Positions 26,721 to 35,766 of a stretch of DNA of 64,000 nt are shown here, piece by piece (positions within the stretch are counted from its first letter, which is position 1; each line of letters begins with the position of its first letter). The DNA is from Asticcacaulis solisilvae. GTDB lineage: Bacteria > Pseudomonadota > Alphaproteobacteria > Caulobacterales > Caulobacteraceae. The DNA is taken from positions 213,301-277,300 of the forward strand of contig NZ_JAGGMI010000007.1 in assembly GCF_017875235.1 (NCBI RefSeq). The letters run 5' to 3'. Under the pieces are notes generated by a model. It made no database searches, was not told the origin of the DNA, and saw only the letters and a list, made by a program, of their open reading frames with translations. Made by a program: the position numbers and the translations under genes.

Positions 26721-28532
26721 ATGAAAGCACGTTACGTGACCAAGACGACCAACAAGACCTTTGCCGATCTCGGCCTGAGTTCGACCCTGCTGCTGACGCT
26801 GGAGCGCGAAGGCTATACCAACCCCACACCGATCCAGGCCCAGGCCATACCCATCCTGCTGAACGGCAACGACCTGCTGGGCATCGCCCAGACCGGCACC
26901 GGCAAGACGGCCGCCTTCGCCCTGCCGATCGTGCAGGGCCTGATGCGCAACCGCATCATCCCGGCGCCGAAGTCGGTCCGCACCCTGATTCTGTCGCCGA
27001 CGCGCGAACTGGCGTCGCAGATCGCCCAGAGCTTCGAAACCTATTCCAAGGGCCTGGGCCTGCACATCGCCACCATCTATGGCGGCGTCAAGTACGGCCC
27101 GCAGTACAAGGCCCTGGCGCGCGGCGTCGACGTCCTGGTCGCCACGCCGGGCCGCCTGATCGACCATATCGAACAGAAGACGGTCGACCTGCGCGGCGTC
27201 GAATTCTTCGTCCTCGACGAAGCCGACCAGATGCTGGACCTGGGCTTCGTCAAGCCGATCCGGCAGGTCGCCGCCAAGCTGCCGCACAAGCGCCAGAATC
27301 TGTTCTTCTCGGCCACCATGCCGAAGGAAATCGGCGCCCTGGCCTCGGAACTGCTGACTGAGCCCAAGCGCGTCGAAATCACGCCGGAAGCCACCACGGC
27401 CGAACGCGTCGAACAAAGCGTCATCTTCATCGAGTCGCTGCGTAAGCGCGCCTTGCTGACCGAAATGTACGCGGAAGATTCGCTGGCCCGCACGCTCGTC
27501 TTCACGCGCACCAAGCGCGCCGCTGACAAGGTCGCCGCCTATCTGCAGGCCGGCGGCATCGAATCGGCCGCCATCCACGGCGACAAGAACCAGAGCCAGC
27601 GCGAACGCGCGCTGCAGGCCTTCAAGGCCGGCAAGCTGCGCGCGCTGGTCGCCACCGATATCGCCGCGCGCGGCATCGACGTCGATAATGTCAGCCACGT
27701 CATCAACTATGAGCTGCCGAACGTACCGGAAGCCTATGTTCACCGCATCGGCCGCACCGCGCGCGCCGGCCGCGCCGGTATTTCGGTTACGCTGTGCGCC
27801 GACGATGAACGCAAGTTCCTCAAGGACATCGAGCGCATTACGCGCCAGCGCATCCCGTCCTTCGACCGCCGCAAGGACCAGGCGCTGAAGCTGCTCGACG
27901 AAGCCATGCTGGCTTCGGGCGTTGCCGACAAGCCGGCCACGCCCGACCGTCTGCCGGAGCACCGCAAGAAGGGCGATCCGAAGCCGGGCAAGGGTTGGCG
28001 CGCCGGCGAGGGCGAAGCCCGCCACAGCGATCCGGACGCCGAATTTGTCCATAAGCGTCAACGCAACCGTCCGGGCCAGAAGGACCGTGCGAAAGCCCGT
28101 GCCGAAGGTGGGCGTCCCGGCGGTAAGCCGTTCGGCGATCGCGCTGCCCCGGCGCCCCGTCCAGACCGCTACGATCCGATGGCGGCCGAGCGCGGCCCCA
28201 TGGCATCGACCAAGCCGTTCAAGGCCGCCAAGCCGGCGCGCGATGAGCGTTTCTTTGACGACCGTCCCCGTGAAGATCGTCCTCGTAATGACAGGAAGAG
28301 CGATCAGCCGCGCGGTGAGCGGCGTGGCGATCGTCCGTATGGCGACCGTCCGCACGGCGATGCCCGCCCAGGCGCCCGCAAGGGCCCAGGGGGCTTCGGT
28401 GGCAAGGGTGGCAAGCCCGCCTTCTTCAAGGGACCGAAGTCCGGCGGCAAGCCTTTCAAAGGTGAGCGTCCGGCGGAAGGCGAAATCAACCGCTCCGAAG
28501 GCGCACAATTCAAGCGCCGCAAGCAGTCGTAA
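26721..28532 (+). CDS. rhlE: DEAD-box RNA helicase, RhlE-like
   Basis: ATP-dependent RNA remodelling enzyme. The 603-residue protein has every DEAD-box motif: Q motif GYTNPTPIQAQAIPI, Walker A AQTGTGKT, PTRELA, TPGR, VLDEADQMLD, FFSATMP, then FTRTKRAADKV, ATDIAARGIDVDNV and HRIGRTARAG. From about residue 410 the tail is basic and repetitive, rich in RPRxDR and Lys/Gly runs, typical of RNA-binding tails of RhlE proteins. The start at MKARYVTKTTNKTFADLGL is chosen by homology; the ribosome site there is weak, and an in-frame ATG at 26658 is possible. A clear terminator follows. Confidence 0.93.
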   Translation: MKARYVTKTTNKTFADLGLSSTLLLTLEREGYTNPTPIQAQAIPILLNGNDLLGIAQTGTGKTAAFALPIVQGLMRNRIIPAPKSVRTLILSPTRELASQIAQSFETYSKGLGLHIATIYGGVKYGPQYKALARGVDVLVATPGRLIDHIEQKTVDLRGVEFFVLDEADQMLDLGFVKPIRQVAAKLPHKRQNLFFSATMPKEIGALASELLTEPKRVEITPEATTAERVEQSVIFIESLRKRALLTEMYAEDSLARTLVFTRTKRAADKVAAYLQAGGIESAAIHGDKNQSQRERALQAFKAGKLRALVATDIAARGIDVDNVSHVINYELPNVPEAYVHRIGRTARAGRAGISVTLCADDERKFLKDIERITRQRIPSFDRRKDQALKLLDEAMLASGVADKPATPDRLPEHRKKGDPKPGKGWRAGEGEARHSDPDAEFVHKRQRNRPGQKDRAKARAEGGRPGGKPFGDRAAPAPRPDRYDPMAAERGPMASTKPFKAAKPARDERFFDDRPREDRPRNDRKSDQPRGERRGDRPYGDRPHGDARPGARKGPGGFGGKGGKPAFFKGPKSGGKPFKGERPAEGEINRSEGAQFKRRKQS

Positions 28533-28541
28533 GATGATTGG

Positions 28542-28571
28542 ACCTCTCCAGCCTGGCTGGGGAGGTTTTTT
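28542..28571 (+). terminator. rhlE intrinsic terminator
   Basis: ACCTCTCCAGCC and GGCTGGGGAGG arms with a short T loop, followed by six T residues. Stem of about 11 pairs with one mismatch. Confidence 0.85.
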
Positions 28572-28675
28572 CTTACCTGACCTTGTCCGCACATACGCCG
28601 GAAGGGGGAATTTCACGGTTGTGTGATCCTGTCCTTTCCAGTTACAGTGCAGGCCTTATCAGGGGCCAGGCCTTC

Positions 28676-30625
28676 ATGCGTCACATCACCTTGCGCACTT
28701 CCGCGATTGTCCGGCGACTGACGGCCGCCGCCGCGGCCGTCCTGATGCTGGGCGCCGGTGCGGCGGGCCTGACCGCCTGCCAGCCCAAGCCGTCGGGTCG
28801 GGCGACGCCGGAGGCCATGGTCGCGCGTACAGTCGATGATCATTCCTACGCGCGGCCCCAGGAAGCGCGTGTGCGCCACGTCGATCTCGATCTGACCGCC
28901 GACTTCAACAAGAAGGTGCTGCGCGGCACGGCAAGCCTGCAACTCGAGACCGAGGCCAATGCCAAGCGCGTCGTCCTCGATACGCGCGCGCTCGATATCG
29001 AAAAGGTGACCGACGGCTCCGGCGCACCGCTGAAATATACCCTTGGCAAGAACGACCCCATGATGGGCGCACCCTTGACCGTCGAACTGCCGCAGGGTGC
29101 GCAGAAGGTCGTCGTCCACTACCAGACGACGCCTGAAGGCACCGCCCTGCAATGGCTCAGCCCCGCCCAGACGGCGGGAAAGCAGAAGCCCTTCCTGTTC
29201 AGCCAGGGCCAGGAAATCCACACGCGCACCTGGGTGCCGACCCAGGACAGCCCGGCGATCCGCCAGACTTATAAGGCGCGTATCGTCGTGCCGTCCGACC
29301 TGACCGTCGTCATGGCCGCGAAACAGCTGACCCCCAAGGGCGAGGCCGTGCCGGGGCAACCGCGCCAGCGCGCCTTCCGCTTCGAGCTCGACAAACCCGT
29401 GGCGCCCTATCTGATCGCGCTGGCTGTCGGCGATATCGGTTTCAAGGCGGTCGGCGACCGTACCGGCGTGTTCGCCGAGAAGGTGACGCTCGACAAGGCC
29501 GCCGCTGAACTGAGCGACATGGAAGCCATGCTCGACGCGGCGGAAAAGATCTATGGCGACTACCGCTGGGACCGCTATGATGTCCTGATCCTGCCGCCGT
29601 CCTTCCCCTATGGCGGCATGGAAAACCCGATGGTGACCTTCGCCACGCCGACCATTCTGGCCGGCGACAAGTCGCTGGTGTCGCTTATCGCGCATGAGCT
29701 GGCCCATTCGTGGTCGGGCAATCTGGTCACCAACGCCACCTGGGAAGACTTCTGGCTGAACGAAGGTTTCACCACCTATTTCGAAAACCGGATCATGGAG
29801 CAGGTCTATGGGCCCGAGCGCGCGCGCATGCTCCAGGTCCTAGGTTATCACGATCTTCAGGAGACGCTGGACGACCTGAGCGCGGCCGGCACACCCGACT
29901 TCACGCGCCTGCATCCCGACCTCAAGGGCGTCAGCCCCGACGCCTATTTTTCGGATGTCCCGTACGAAAAAGGCGCGGCCTTCCTGCGCATGCTGGAAGC
30001 CCGTTTCGGCCGCAAGAAGTTCGATGCCTACGTCAAGGGCTACTTCGAGCGCTACAAGTTCAAGAGCATGACCACGGAAGCCTTCCTGGTCGACCTCCGG
30101 ACCAATCTGCTCAACAACAATGCCGACCTGGAAAAGCAGCTCCAGATCCATCAGTGGCTGTATGAGCGCGGCCTGCCGTCCAACGCCATCGTGCCGACGT
30201 CGCCGGCGCTGGATCAGGTGATGGCGCAGATCCAGTCTTTTGCCGGCGGCGCAGACGTCAAGACGCTGGACGTCAGCGGCTACAGTACGCAGCACTGGCA
30301 GTATTTCCTGACCCAGATGCCGGACACCATTACCCTGGAACAGATGGCGGCCCTGGACGGGCAGTTCAAATTCACCGAGAGCCAGAACGCGGAAATTCGC
30401 GCCGCGTGGCTGACGCTTGCCATCAAGAAGCACTATCTGCCGGCCATGACCGCGGTGCGTGACTTCCTGCTGGCCCAGGGGCGGGCCAAGTTCTGCAGAC
30501 CCCTTTATACCGAGCTGATGAAGCAGCCGGGATGGGGTGTGGACATGGCGCGCCGGATCTATGCCGAAGCGCGTCCGGGCTATCACGACGTGACTCGCGC
30601 AGTCGTCGACAAGATTGTTAAATAG
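28676..30625 (+). CDS. M1-family metallopeptidase lipoprotein
   Basis: A 649-residue zinc aminopeptidase of the M1 family, closest in layout to the leukotriene-A4-hydrolase branch. Seen: substrate motif YGGMENPMVTFATP, zinc motif HELAHSW followed by WLNEGFTTYFENRI (third ligand glutamate), and a C-terminal helical domain. The N-terminus MRHITLRTSAIVRRLTAAAA leads into a hydrophobic stretch ending in LTAC, a lipobox, so it is probably an exported lipoprotein. It would release N-terminal residues from peptides in the periplasm. Start at 28676 has an AGG upstream; the frame is open 46 codons earlier through the rhlE terminator. Confidence 0.92.
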   Translation: MRHITLRTSAIVRRLTAAAAAVLMLGAGAAGLTACQPKPSGRATPEAMVARTVDDHSYARPQEARVRHVDLDLTADFNKKVLRGTASLQLETEANAKRVVLDTRALDIEKVTDGSGAPLKYTLGKNDPMMGAPLTVELPQGAQKVVVHYQTTPEGTALQWLSPAQTAGKQKPFLFSQGQEIHTRTWVPTQDSPAIRQTYKARIVVPSDLTVVMAAKQLTPKGEAVPGQPRQRAFRFELDKPVAPYLIALAVGDIGFKAVGDRTGVFAEKVTLDKAAAELSDMEAMLDAAEKIYGDYRWDRYDVLILPPSFPYGGMENPMVTFATPTILAGDKSLVSLIAHELAHSWSGNLVTNATWEDFWLNEGFTTYFENRIMEQVYGPERARMLQVLGYHDLQETLDDLSAAGTPDFTRLHPDLKGVSPDAYFSDVPYEKGAAFLRMLEARFGRKKFDAYVKGYFERYKFKSMTTEAFLVDLRTNLLNNNADLEKQLQIHQWLYERGLPSNAIVPTSPALDQVMAQIQSFAGGADVKTLDVSGYSTQHWQYFLTQMPDTITLEQMAALDGQFKFTESQNAEIRAAWLTLAIKKHYLPAMTAVRDFLLAQGRAKFCRPLYTELMKQPGWGVDMARRIYAEARPGYHDVTRAVVDKIVK

Positions 30626-30775
30626 GAATCTATACAAGCGAAACTGGTATAGTCGCCGTTGCGGAAGCGATTTCAGGCGTCGTTTTCAATAAAAATGCAC
30701 CTTTAGCGCGTAGTCTTACTCAATTGTTAAGACTTCCGGCGTAGGCTTTCCTATAAAGGTCGGGGAGGCTGCGCT

Positions 30776-31174
30776 GTGCAAGGTTCCGAGTTTCATGTGC
30801 TGATCGTCGATGATCATGAGATCAACCGGCGTATCGTTTCGTTGTTCCTGAAGCCGACGGGCTGGTTATGGACCATGGCGTGCAACGGCGAGGAAGCCGT
30901 TGCCTACTGTCACGCCCGCCGTTTTGACGTCATCCTGATGGACATGCTGATGCCGGGCCTCGACGGGTTGGCGGCGACCTGCCGCATCCGCGCCAATGGC
31001 CAGAACCGCGCCACGCCGGTGATCGCGCTGACGGCCAATGCCATGGAAGGGCACAAGGCCCGGTGGGCCGAGATCGGCGTCCATGATTTTATGACCAAGC
31101 CGGTGGACGCTGACGCGCTGCTCGCGGCCATAGCGTCCAAACTGCCTCAGCCGACTAAGAAGCTCAGCGCCTGA
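30776..31174 (+). CDS. Orphan single-domain response regulator
   Basis: A 132-residue CheY-like receiver without an output domain. It has the acidic pair VDDHE, the phosphoacceptor aspartate in VILMDMLMPGLDG, the switch threonine in VIALTANAMEGH and lysine in DFMTKPVD. The LTANAMEG pattern resembles receivers of hybrid kinases. It starts at GTG, supported by GGGAGG 8 bases before. No kinase gene is adjacent. In Caulobacterales, single receivers such as DivK act in cell-cycle signalling, but identity with any of them is not claimed. A family A repeat begins just after its stop. Confidence 0.87.
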   Translation: MQGSEFHVLIVDDHEINRRIVSLFLKPTGWLWTMACNGEEAVAYCHARRFDVILMDMLMPGLDGLAATCRIRANGQNRATPVIALTANAMEGHKARWAEIGVHDFMTKPVDADALLAAIASKLPQPTKKLSA

Positions 31175-31185
31175 GTTTGTTGCTT

Positions 31186-31290
31186 AGAGCGACATGCCAA
31201 AAAGTGTGCAGCGGTTTTTTGGCTAAATATCGCGATAAGATAAAAATCTAGAGCATGATGGCGGTTCGACTTAAACGCACCATGCTCTAG
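31186..31290. repeat. Dispersed structured repeat, family A, copy 3 (two hairpins)
   Basis: First hairpin arms CCAAAAA / TTTTTTGG around GTGTGCAGCGG; then CTAAATATCGCG; second hairpin arms CTAGAGCATG / CATGCTCTAG. The second stem contains the stop codon of the minus-strand sugar kinase (31287-31289). Stems differ from the copies at 22509 and 51851 by paired changes. Confidence 0.85.
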
Positions 31291-32330
31291 CGCTTGACGT
31301 CGAAGCTGCCGCCGGCGAGGAAATCCGCCAGTTCGCCGTGTGTCGCCAGGCTGATATCGCCGGGCTGGGCGTGTTTCAGGCAGCCGCAGGCAATGCCGTA
31401 GTTCAGCGCCTGCTGGTCGCTGTCACCGTTCAGGATGCCGTGGAAGACACCGGCGGCAAAGGCATCGCCGCCACCGATGCGATCGACAATGCCGACAATG
31501 TCGTAGGTCTCGGTTTCCAGGGACGTGCCGCGCGTAAACATCTGGCCGGCCAGGCGGTTGTGGTCGGCGGTGACCTGGGTACGGCGGGTTGAAACCATGC
31601 GCTGCAGGTTTGGGAACTGGCTGAAGGCGTGATCGGCGGCGGCGCGTTCACGTGCCGTGGTGCCGTCTTCGCCTGGGAACTTCATGCCGAAGACCAGTTC
31701 GATGTCGCGATAGCCGCCGAACATCATGTCGGCCTCGGCCATCAGGCTGCGGATCAGGGTTGGCGCGTCGCCGCCCCAGGCCTGCCACAGGGTCGGGCGG
31801 TAGTTGCAGTCGAACGAGACCTTGACGCCCAGCTTGCGCGCCGTCTGCATGGCCTTGAGCGCCGCCGCGACGCTGTTGGCGCCCAGGGCCGCCGTCACGC
31901 CTGACACATGCAGCCACGCAGCGCCCTTCAGCAGGCGCGTCCAGTTGAGCTTCGAAAAGCGGGCGGTGGCGAAGGCGGAACCTGCGCGGTCATAGACGAT
32001 GTCCGACCGGCGGTGGATAGCGCCCGGTGTCAGGAAGTAGAGGCCCATGCGGCCGGGCGCCGTGTAGACACCCGAGGTGTCGACGCCCCAGCGCCGCAGT
32101 TCGTTGACGGCGCCGGCGCCCAGCGCATTGTCAGGCACCACGCTGACCATGGAGGCCTGGTGGCCCAGCCGGCGGACGCCGACGGCGACATTGGCCTCGG
32201 CGCCGGCGATATGCAGTTGCAGTTGCGGCAGCTCTTCCAGCAGGCGGCCGCTCATCGTGTTGAGCCGGATCAGCAGTTCGCCGAAACAGACGAGCGGAGC
32301 ATTCGAGGCGGCGGGGGACGGCGTAGGCAT
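31287..32330 (-). CDS. kdgK: PfkB-family sugar kinase, probable 2-keto-3-deoxygluconate kinase
   Basis: Phosphorylates KDG to KDPG for the Entner-Doudoroff route (inferred). The 347-residue PfkB kinase has the N-terminal CFGELLIRLNT, sugar-binding IAGAEANVAVGVRRLGH, SFDCNYRPTLW, and the catalytic loop VDRIGGGDAFAAGVFHG with the base aspartate. KdgK-like features and the surrounding kduD, kduI, uxaC and uxuB support KDG as the substrate, although a fructokinase cannot be excluded. Start at 32330 gives MPTPSPAAS; the ribosome site is weak. No uronate operator was seen directly upstream, so it may be read through from the receptor gene. Confidence 0.82.
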   Translation of the reverse strand: MPTPSPAASNAPLVCFGELLIRLNTMSGRLLEELPQLQLHIAGAEANVAVGVRRLGHQASMVSVVPDNALGAGAVNELRRWGVDTSGVYTAPGRMGLYFLTPGAIHRRSDIVYDRAGSAFATARFSKLNWTRLLKGAAWLHVSGVTAALGANSVAAALKAMQTARKLGVKVSFDCNYRPTLWQAWGGDAPTLIRSLMAEADMMFGGYRDIELVFGMKFPGEDGTTARERAAADHAFSQFPNLQRMVSTRRTQVTADHNRLAGQMFTRGTSLETETYDIVGIVDRIGGGDAFAAGVFHGILNGDSDQQALNYGIACGCLKHAQPGDISLATHGELADFLAGGSFDVKR

Positions 32331-32443
32331 GGGGCGGCGAATCTTCTGTGGCATGGATGGCGGGACCGGCAATGTTGTAAAGGCTGAGCGGCACAGGGTC
32401 GAGACCTGAATGCGCAAACCGTGCGGGCAAAATGGGGCCTGAC

Positions 32444-32473
32444 AAAAAAAGGGCGCCGGATGAACCGGCGCCC
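32444..32473 (-). terminator. Terminator after the large TonB receptor
   Basis: GGGCGCCGG / CCGGCGCCC arms around ATGAA, followed on the minus strand by seven T residues. A second hairpin (AGCGCC / GGCGCT type arms) lies at about 32522-32547. It separates the receptor from kdgK, perhaps incompletely. Confidence 0.8.
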
Positions 32474-32554
32474 AAGTGGCGGCTTATTGGGAGAATGCGC
32501 TCGCAGCCGCATGAAGGAAGAAGCGCCCGCCTGAAACAGGCGCTTCCGATAGGG

Positions 32555-35473
32555 TCAGTACTTCCAGCGGAAGCCGGCATAGTACTGGCGGCCCGACTTG
32601 CTGTAATCGTACAGCAGGTCCTGGGCGGTGTTGCCCTGAGCCGTGTTGTAGGAAATGAAGCGGTCGTCAGCCTCGTCCGTCAGGTTGATGCCTTCCAGGA
32701 TAAGGGTCAGGTTCTTGCTGATCTTCCACGTCATCTGGGCGTCGATATTGAACGTCTCGTTCTTGCCCCAGAAGTCGGCCGAAGAGCCCGGGCTCAACTG
32801 CGACAGGTAGCCGTCGCGGTAAGCAAAGGCGACACGGCCGGCGAGAACGTCGCCTTCATAGTATGCCGTGATGTTCCAGGCTTCCGGCGACAGTCCCAGC
32901 AGGTTGGCCGTCGTCGTCGTCGTGGCGCCTGGGGTCGTGTAATACTGGATCTGCGACTCGACGTGGGTGTAGTTGATGATGCCGCCTGTCTTCGACAGGA
33001 AGCCCGGCAGGAAGGTGAAAGGCTTCTGCAGCGAGATTTCGTAGCCCTTGAGGTCGCCGCCCGGCGTGTTGATCGGGGTGGTGACGTTATAGACTTCGTC
33101 GCTCGTTTCGCCGAGGTCGAGATAGTTATAGCCCAGCTCGCTCAGCTTGGCCTGAACAGTACGCGACTGGATGTAGGACTTGATGTCCTTTTGGAACAGG
33201 GCCACCGTGAACAGGGTGTCGCGGTCCGGATACCATTCGAAGCTAAGATCCATCGTATTGGCGCGTACCGGATCAAGCGCCGGGTTGCCGGAGGTGATCG
33301 TGTTCGCACCCGTGCTGATGGCGCCGCCGCCCGGTGTCAGGCTGAGCAGGGTCGGGCGCGCCATGGTCTTGGCCGTGGCGAAGCGGACATAGACGTTTTC
33401 CATCGGTTCGATCATGAAGTTGAACGATGGCAGCGAGTCCTTGTAGCTGCGCTGGACCGTGGTCAGCTTCGAGCCCGATGGATTGACGCTGGTCGCGACG
33501 CCGACATAACCGGAAACTTCGATATCGGTCGTGACTTCGCGAAGACCGATATTGCCGCGGTAAGGCATGTTGCCCAGGTCGCCGCGGAAGTCCGCCTGCA
33601 CGAACCAGCCCGTATCGCGCTCGTTGGCGATACGGTTGTTCGTCCGCGAGCTTGCGTTTGTCTTATTGACCGTAAAGGTGCCCCATGAATTGGTGCAGCG
33701 GCAGTCATAGTTAAATGTATCGCGGATCAGGTCCAGGTTCGGGATCAGGTAGGTGTTGCCGCCGACCGAGACCGTTTGCGAGTACTTGGTAACGTTGTTG
33801 TTGATTTCAGCAACGATCGCGCCGCCAGCGTTTTCGTCGCGCGCCGCATTGGCCGTCGTGCCTGTCACGCGACCGTATTCTTCCGAGTAGAAGTCGTATT
33901 CCTTGACCGAATACCCGCCCTTCAGCGTGATACTGTCGTTCAGGTCGAACTTGACGTCGAACTTGGTGGTCTTGAATTCGTTTTCGACCAGTTGCGGACG
34001 AATGCGGATGAGCGACGCGTCGCCCTGGGCGGTCGAGCTGGAATACGTCCAGTAGCAGGCCTGGTCCGGTGAACAGTTCGTGGAAGACTTACCGTAGTTG
34101 AAAACCGGTGCCGTCGGATCCGTATAGTCGTACGAATAGCCGTCGACATTGTAGGATTCAAATGTGAAGGTCGTCTGTTCCGGCGTTTCCTGCGACGACT
34201 TCGAGCTGCCCACGAAGAACTTGGTGCTCAGACGGTCGCCCCAGTTCTGATCCCAGGTCAGGTTCAGCTGATTGAAGGTGGTCGTCAGTTCGTCGAAGCG
34301 ATGTTCCGAACGGATATCGACGTCGTTGAACGAGGCCTTGGTGATCGTGCCTTCATCATCGATCGTATAGTTATAGATGTCGGACTGCGGCAGGCCCTGG
34401 CCCGTGCGGCTGAAGGAAATGGCTTCGATTTCCCATTCGTCGCGGTTGGCTTCGAAGGTCGCGTGCATCGCGTCGATCGAGATCAGGGTGCCTTCGAACG
34501 GACGCATCTGGAAGGCGCCGGTGACGCCCAGGCGGTTTTGCTCGGTTTCGAAGTGGTTGTAGCGCGGAATGCGCGGGTGCAGGCCGTTGACGACCTTCTG
34601 CGCTTCGGCGTCCGCGATGGGGCCGGTAGCCGGAATGTTGATAAAGCTGGTGCCGCCGTTGGTGCTGTAGGACTGGAAGCGGCCGGCTGTGCCGGCGGCG
34701 GACGAGTTTTCCCAGCGCGTGCTGTTGGTGGAGTCTTCGACGACATTGCGCGAACCCCAGGCGACCGAAAGCAGGGCGCCCAGCTTGCCGTCCGCCCAAC
34801 GGTTGGAGATCATGAAGGTCCCGCGCTTGGCGACGTCTTCGCTCAGGTCGTTGTAGCCGAGCTGGCCGCCGGCGGCCATGGTGAAGCCCTTGTAGTCGAA
34901 GGGACGGGCGGTCTGCAGGTCGACGGTGGCGCCCAAGCTGCCTTCCTCGATTTCAGCCGACAACGACTTGCGCACGGTGATCGAGTTGAACAGGTCGGCG
35001 GCAAAGACGTTGAAGTCGAAGCCGCGGGTACGGTTGGTGCCGCCCGACGAGTCCTTGGCGCCGGTGGTCGCCAGGGCTTCCATGCCGTTCAGGCGCGTAC
35101 GCGAGAATTCCGCGTTCAGGCCGCGGACGGTAATCTGCTTGCCTTCACCGCCGTCGCGGTCGATCGACACGCCCGGGATGCGCTGCATCGATTCGGCAAG
35201 GTTCAGATCCGGAAACTGGCCGATGTCTTCCGCCTTGATGACATCGACCATGTCTGTCGATTTCTTCTTCTCGCTAATGGCCGTCTGCAGCGAGTTGCGG
35301 AAGCCGGTGACGATGACGATATCGCCTTCGTCAGCAGCCGGAGCCGGAGCGGCATCCTGAGCATGGGCGCCGACGGCCGTGGCCATCAGGACCCCAAGCG
35401 AAACACCCAGCAGGGCGGCCTTATTGCGGCTGATTTTAGACGCAGCTGTGGCGCCGTTAGACTTGGACTTCAT
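32555..35473 (-). CDS. Large TonB-dependent receptor, probable uronate oligosaccharide uptake
   Basis: A 972-residue outer-membrane receptor. An N-terminal signal (ALLGVSLGVLMATAVGAHAQ) is followed by a TonB-box-like GDIVIVTGFR. The plug domain shows DMVDVIKAEDIGQFPDLNLAESMQRIPGVSIDRDGGEGKQITVRGL, and the 22-strand barrel ends in an aromatic QYYAGFRWKY. This long SusC-unrelated type is common for carbohydrates in Caulobacter and Xanthomonas. Two copies of the uronate palindrome lie within 211 bases upstream, and the neighbours are uronate genes, so pectin- or alginate-derived oligosaccharides are likely substrates (inference). Confidence 0.92.
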   Translation of the reverse strand: MKSKSNGATAASKISRNKAALLGVSLGVLMATAVGAHAQDAAPAPAADEGDIVIVTGFRNSLQTAISEKKKSTDMVDVIKAEDIGQFPDLNLAESMQRIPGVSIDRDGGEGKQITVRGLNAEFSRTRLNGMEALATTGAKDSSGGTNRTRGFDFNVFAADLFNSITVRKSLSAEIEEGSLGATVDLQTARPFDYKGFTMAAGGQLGYNDLSEDVAKRGTFMISNRWADGKLGALLSVAWGSRNVVEDSTNSTRWENSSAAGTAGRFQSYSTNGGTSFINIPATGPIADAEAQKVVNGLHPRIPRYNHFETEQNRLGVTGAFQMRPFEGTLISIDAMHATFEANRDEWEIEAISFSRTGQGLPQSDIYNYTIDDEGTITKASFNDVDIRSEHRFDELTTTFNQLNLTWDQNWGDRLSTKFFVGSSKSSQETPEQTTFTFESYNVDGYSYDYTDPTAPVFNYGKSSTNCSPDQACYWTYSSSTAQGDASLIRIRPQLVENEFKTTKFDVKFDLNDSITLKGGYSVKEYDFYSEEYGRVTGTTANAARDENAGGAIVAEINNNVTKYSQTVSVGGNTYLIPNLDLIRDTFNYDCRCTNSWGTFTVNKTNASSRTNNRIANERDTGWFVQADFRGDLGNMPYRGNIGLREVTTDIEVSGYVGVATSVNPSGSKLTTVQRSYKDSLPSFNFMIEPMENVYVRFATAKTMARPTLLSLTPGGGAISTGANTITSGNPALDPVRANTMDLSFEWYPDRDTLFTVALFQKDIKSYIQSRTVQAKLSELGYNYLDLGETSDEVYNVTTPINTPGGDLKGYEISLQKPFTFLPGFLSKTGGIINYTHVESQIQYYTTPGATTTTTANLLGLSPEAWNITAYYEGDVLAGRVAFAYRDGYLSQLSPGSSADFWGKNETFNIDAQMTWKISKNLTLILEGINLTDEADDRFISYNTAQGNTAQDLLYDYSKSGRQYYAGFRWKY

Positions 35474-35583
35474 AAGGTTACTCCCCGTTTTGCCAACTTG
35501 CGCGGTCTGTTATGATCTGGCGACCGACAAGAATGATCGTATAGACAGTTGATTAACACAGCTTTACTGTGTGAATGTCTGCC

Positions 35584-35597
35584 TGACACCGGTGTCA
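35584..35597. promoter_or_regulatory. Uronate operator, perfect palindrome
   Basis: TGACACCGGTGTCA, fully symmetric, 111 bases before the start of the large TonB receptor. A central CG in an even palindrome is the LacI-family pattern. Same motif, less perfect, at 35670, 36648, 41275, 42590 and 45895. Confidence 0.7.
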
Positions 35598-35669
35598 TGA
35601 GTGGTTGTTGCCTACCCGACACCAATACGCTGATTATTCACAGTTCTGAAGCAGAGACAAGCCGGAAAA

Positions 35670-35684
35670 GACACCGGTAGCATC
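35670..35684. promoter_or_regulatory. Second uronate operator-like site in the receptor promoter region
   Basis: GACACCGGTAGCATC, one intact half (GACACCGGT) and a degenerate second half. Lies between the receptor start and the hydratase-like gene, 86 bases from the perfect site. Confidence 0.5.
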
Positions 35685-35766
35685 ATGCGGGTGAAGAAGT
35701 TTTGCACCTGCGTTATTTTTGCCATAGGTGCCCGTCTGGCATAGAAACCCGTTAAGGCTCATTTAA

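Noticed and set aside
26682..28616. Minus-strand frame of 644 codons opposite rhlE
   Set aside because: Antisense shadow of the helicase; its sequence is compositionally biased (Arg/Ala/Gly/Leu) and has no domain features.
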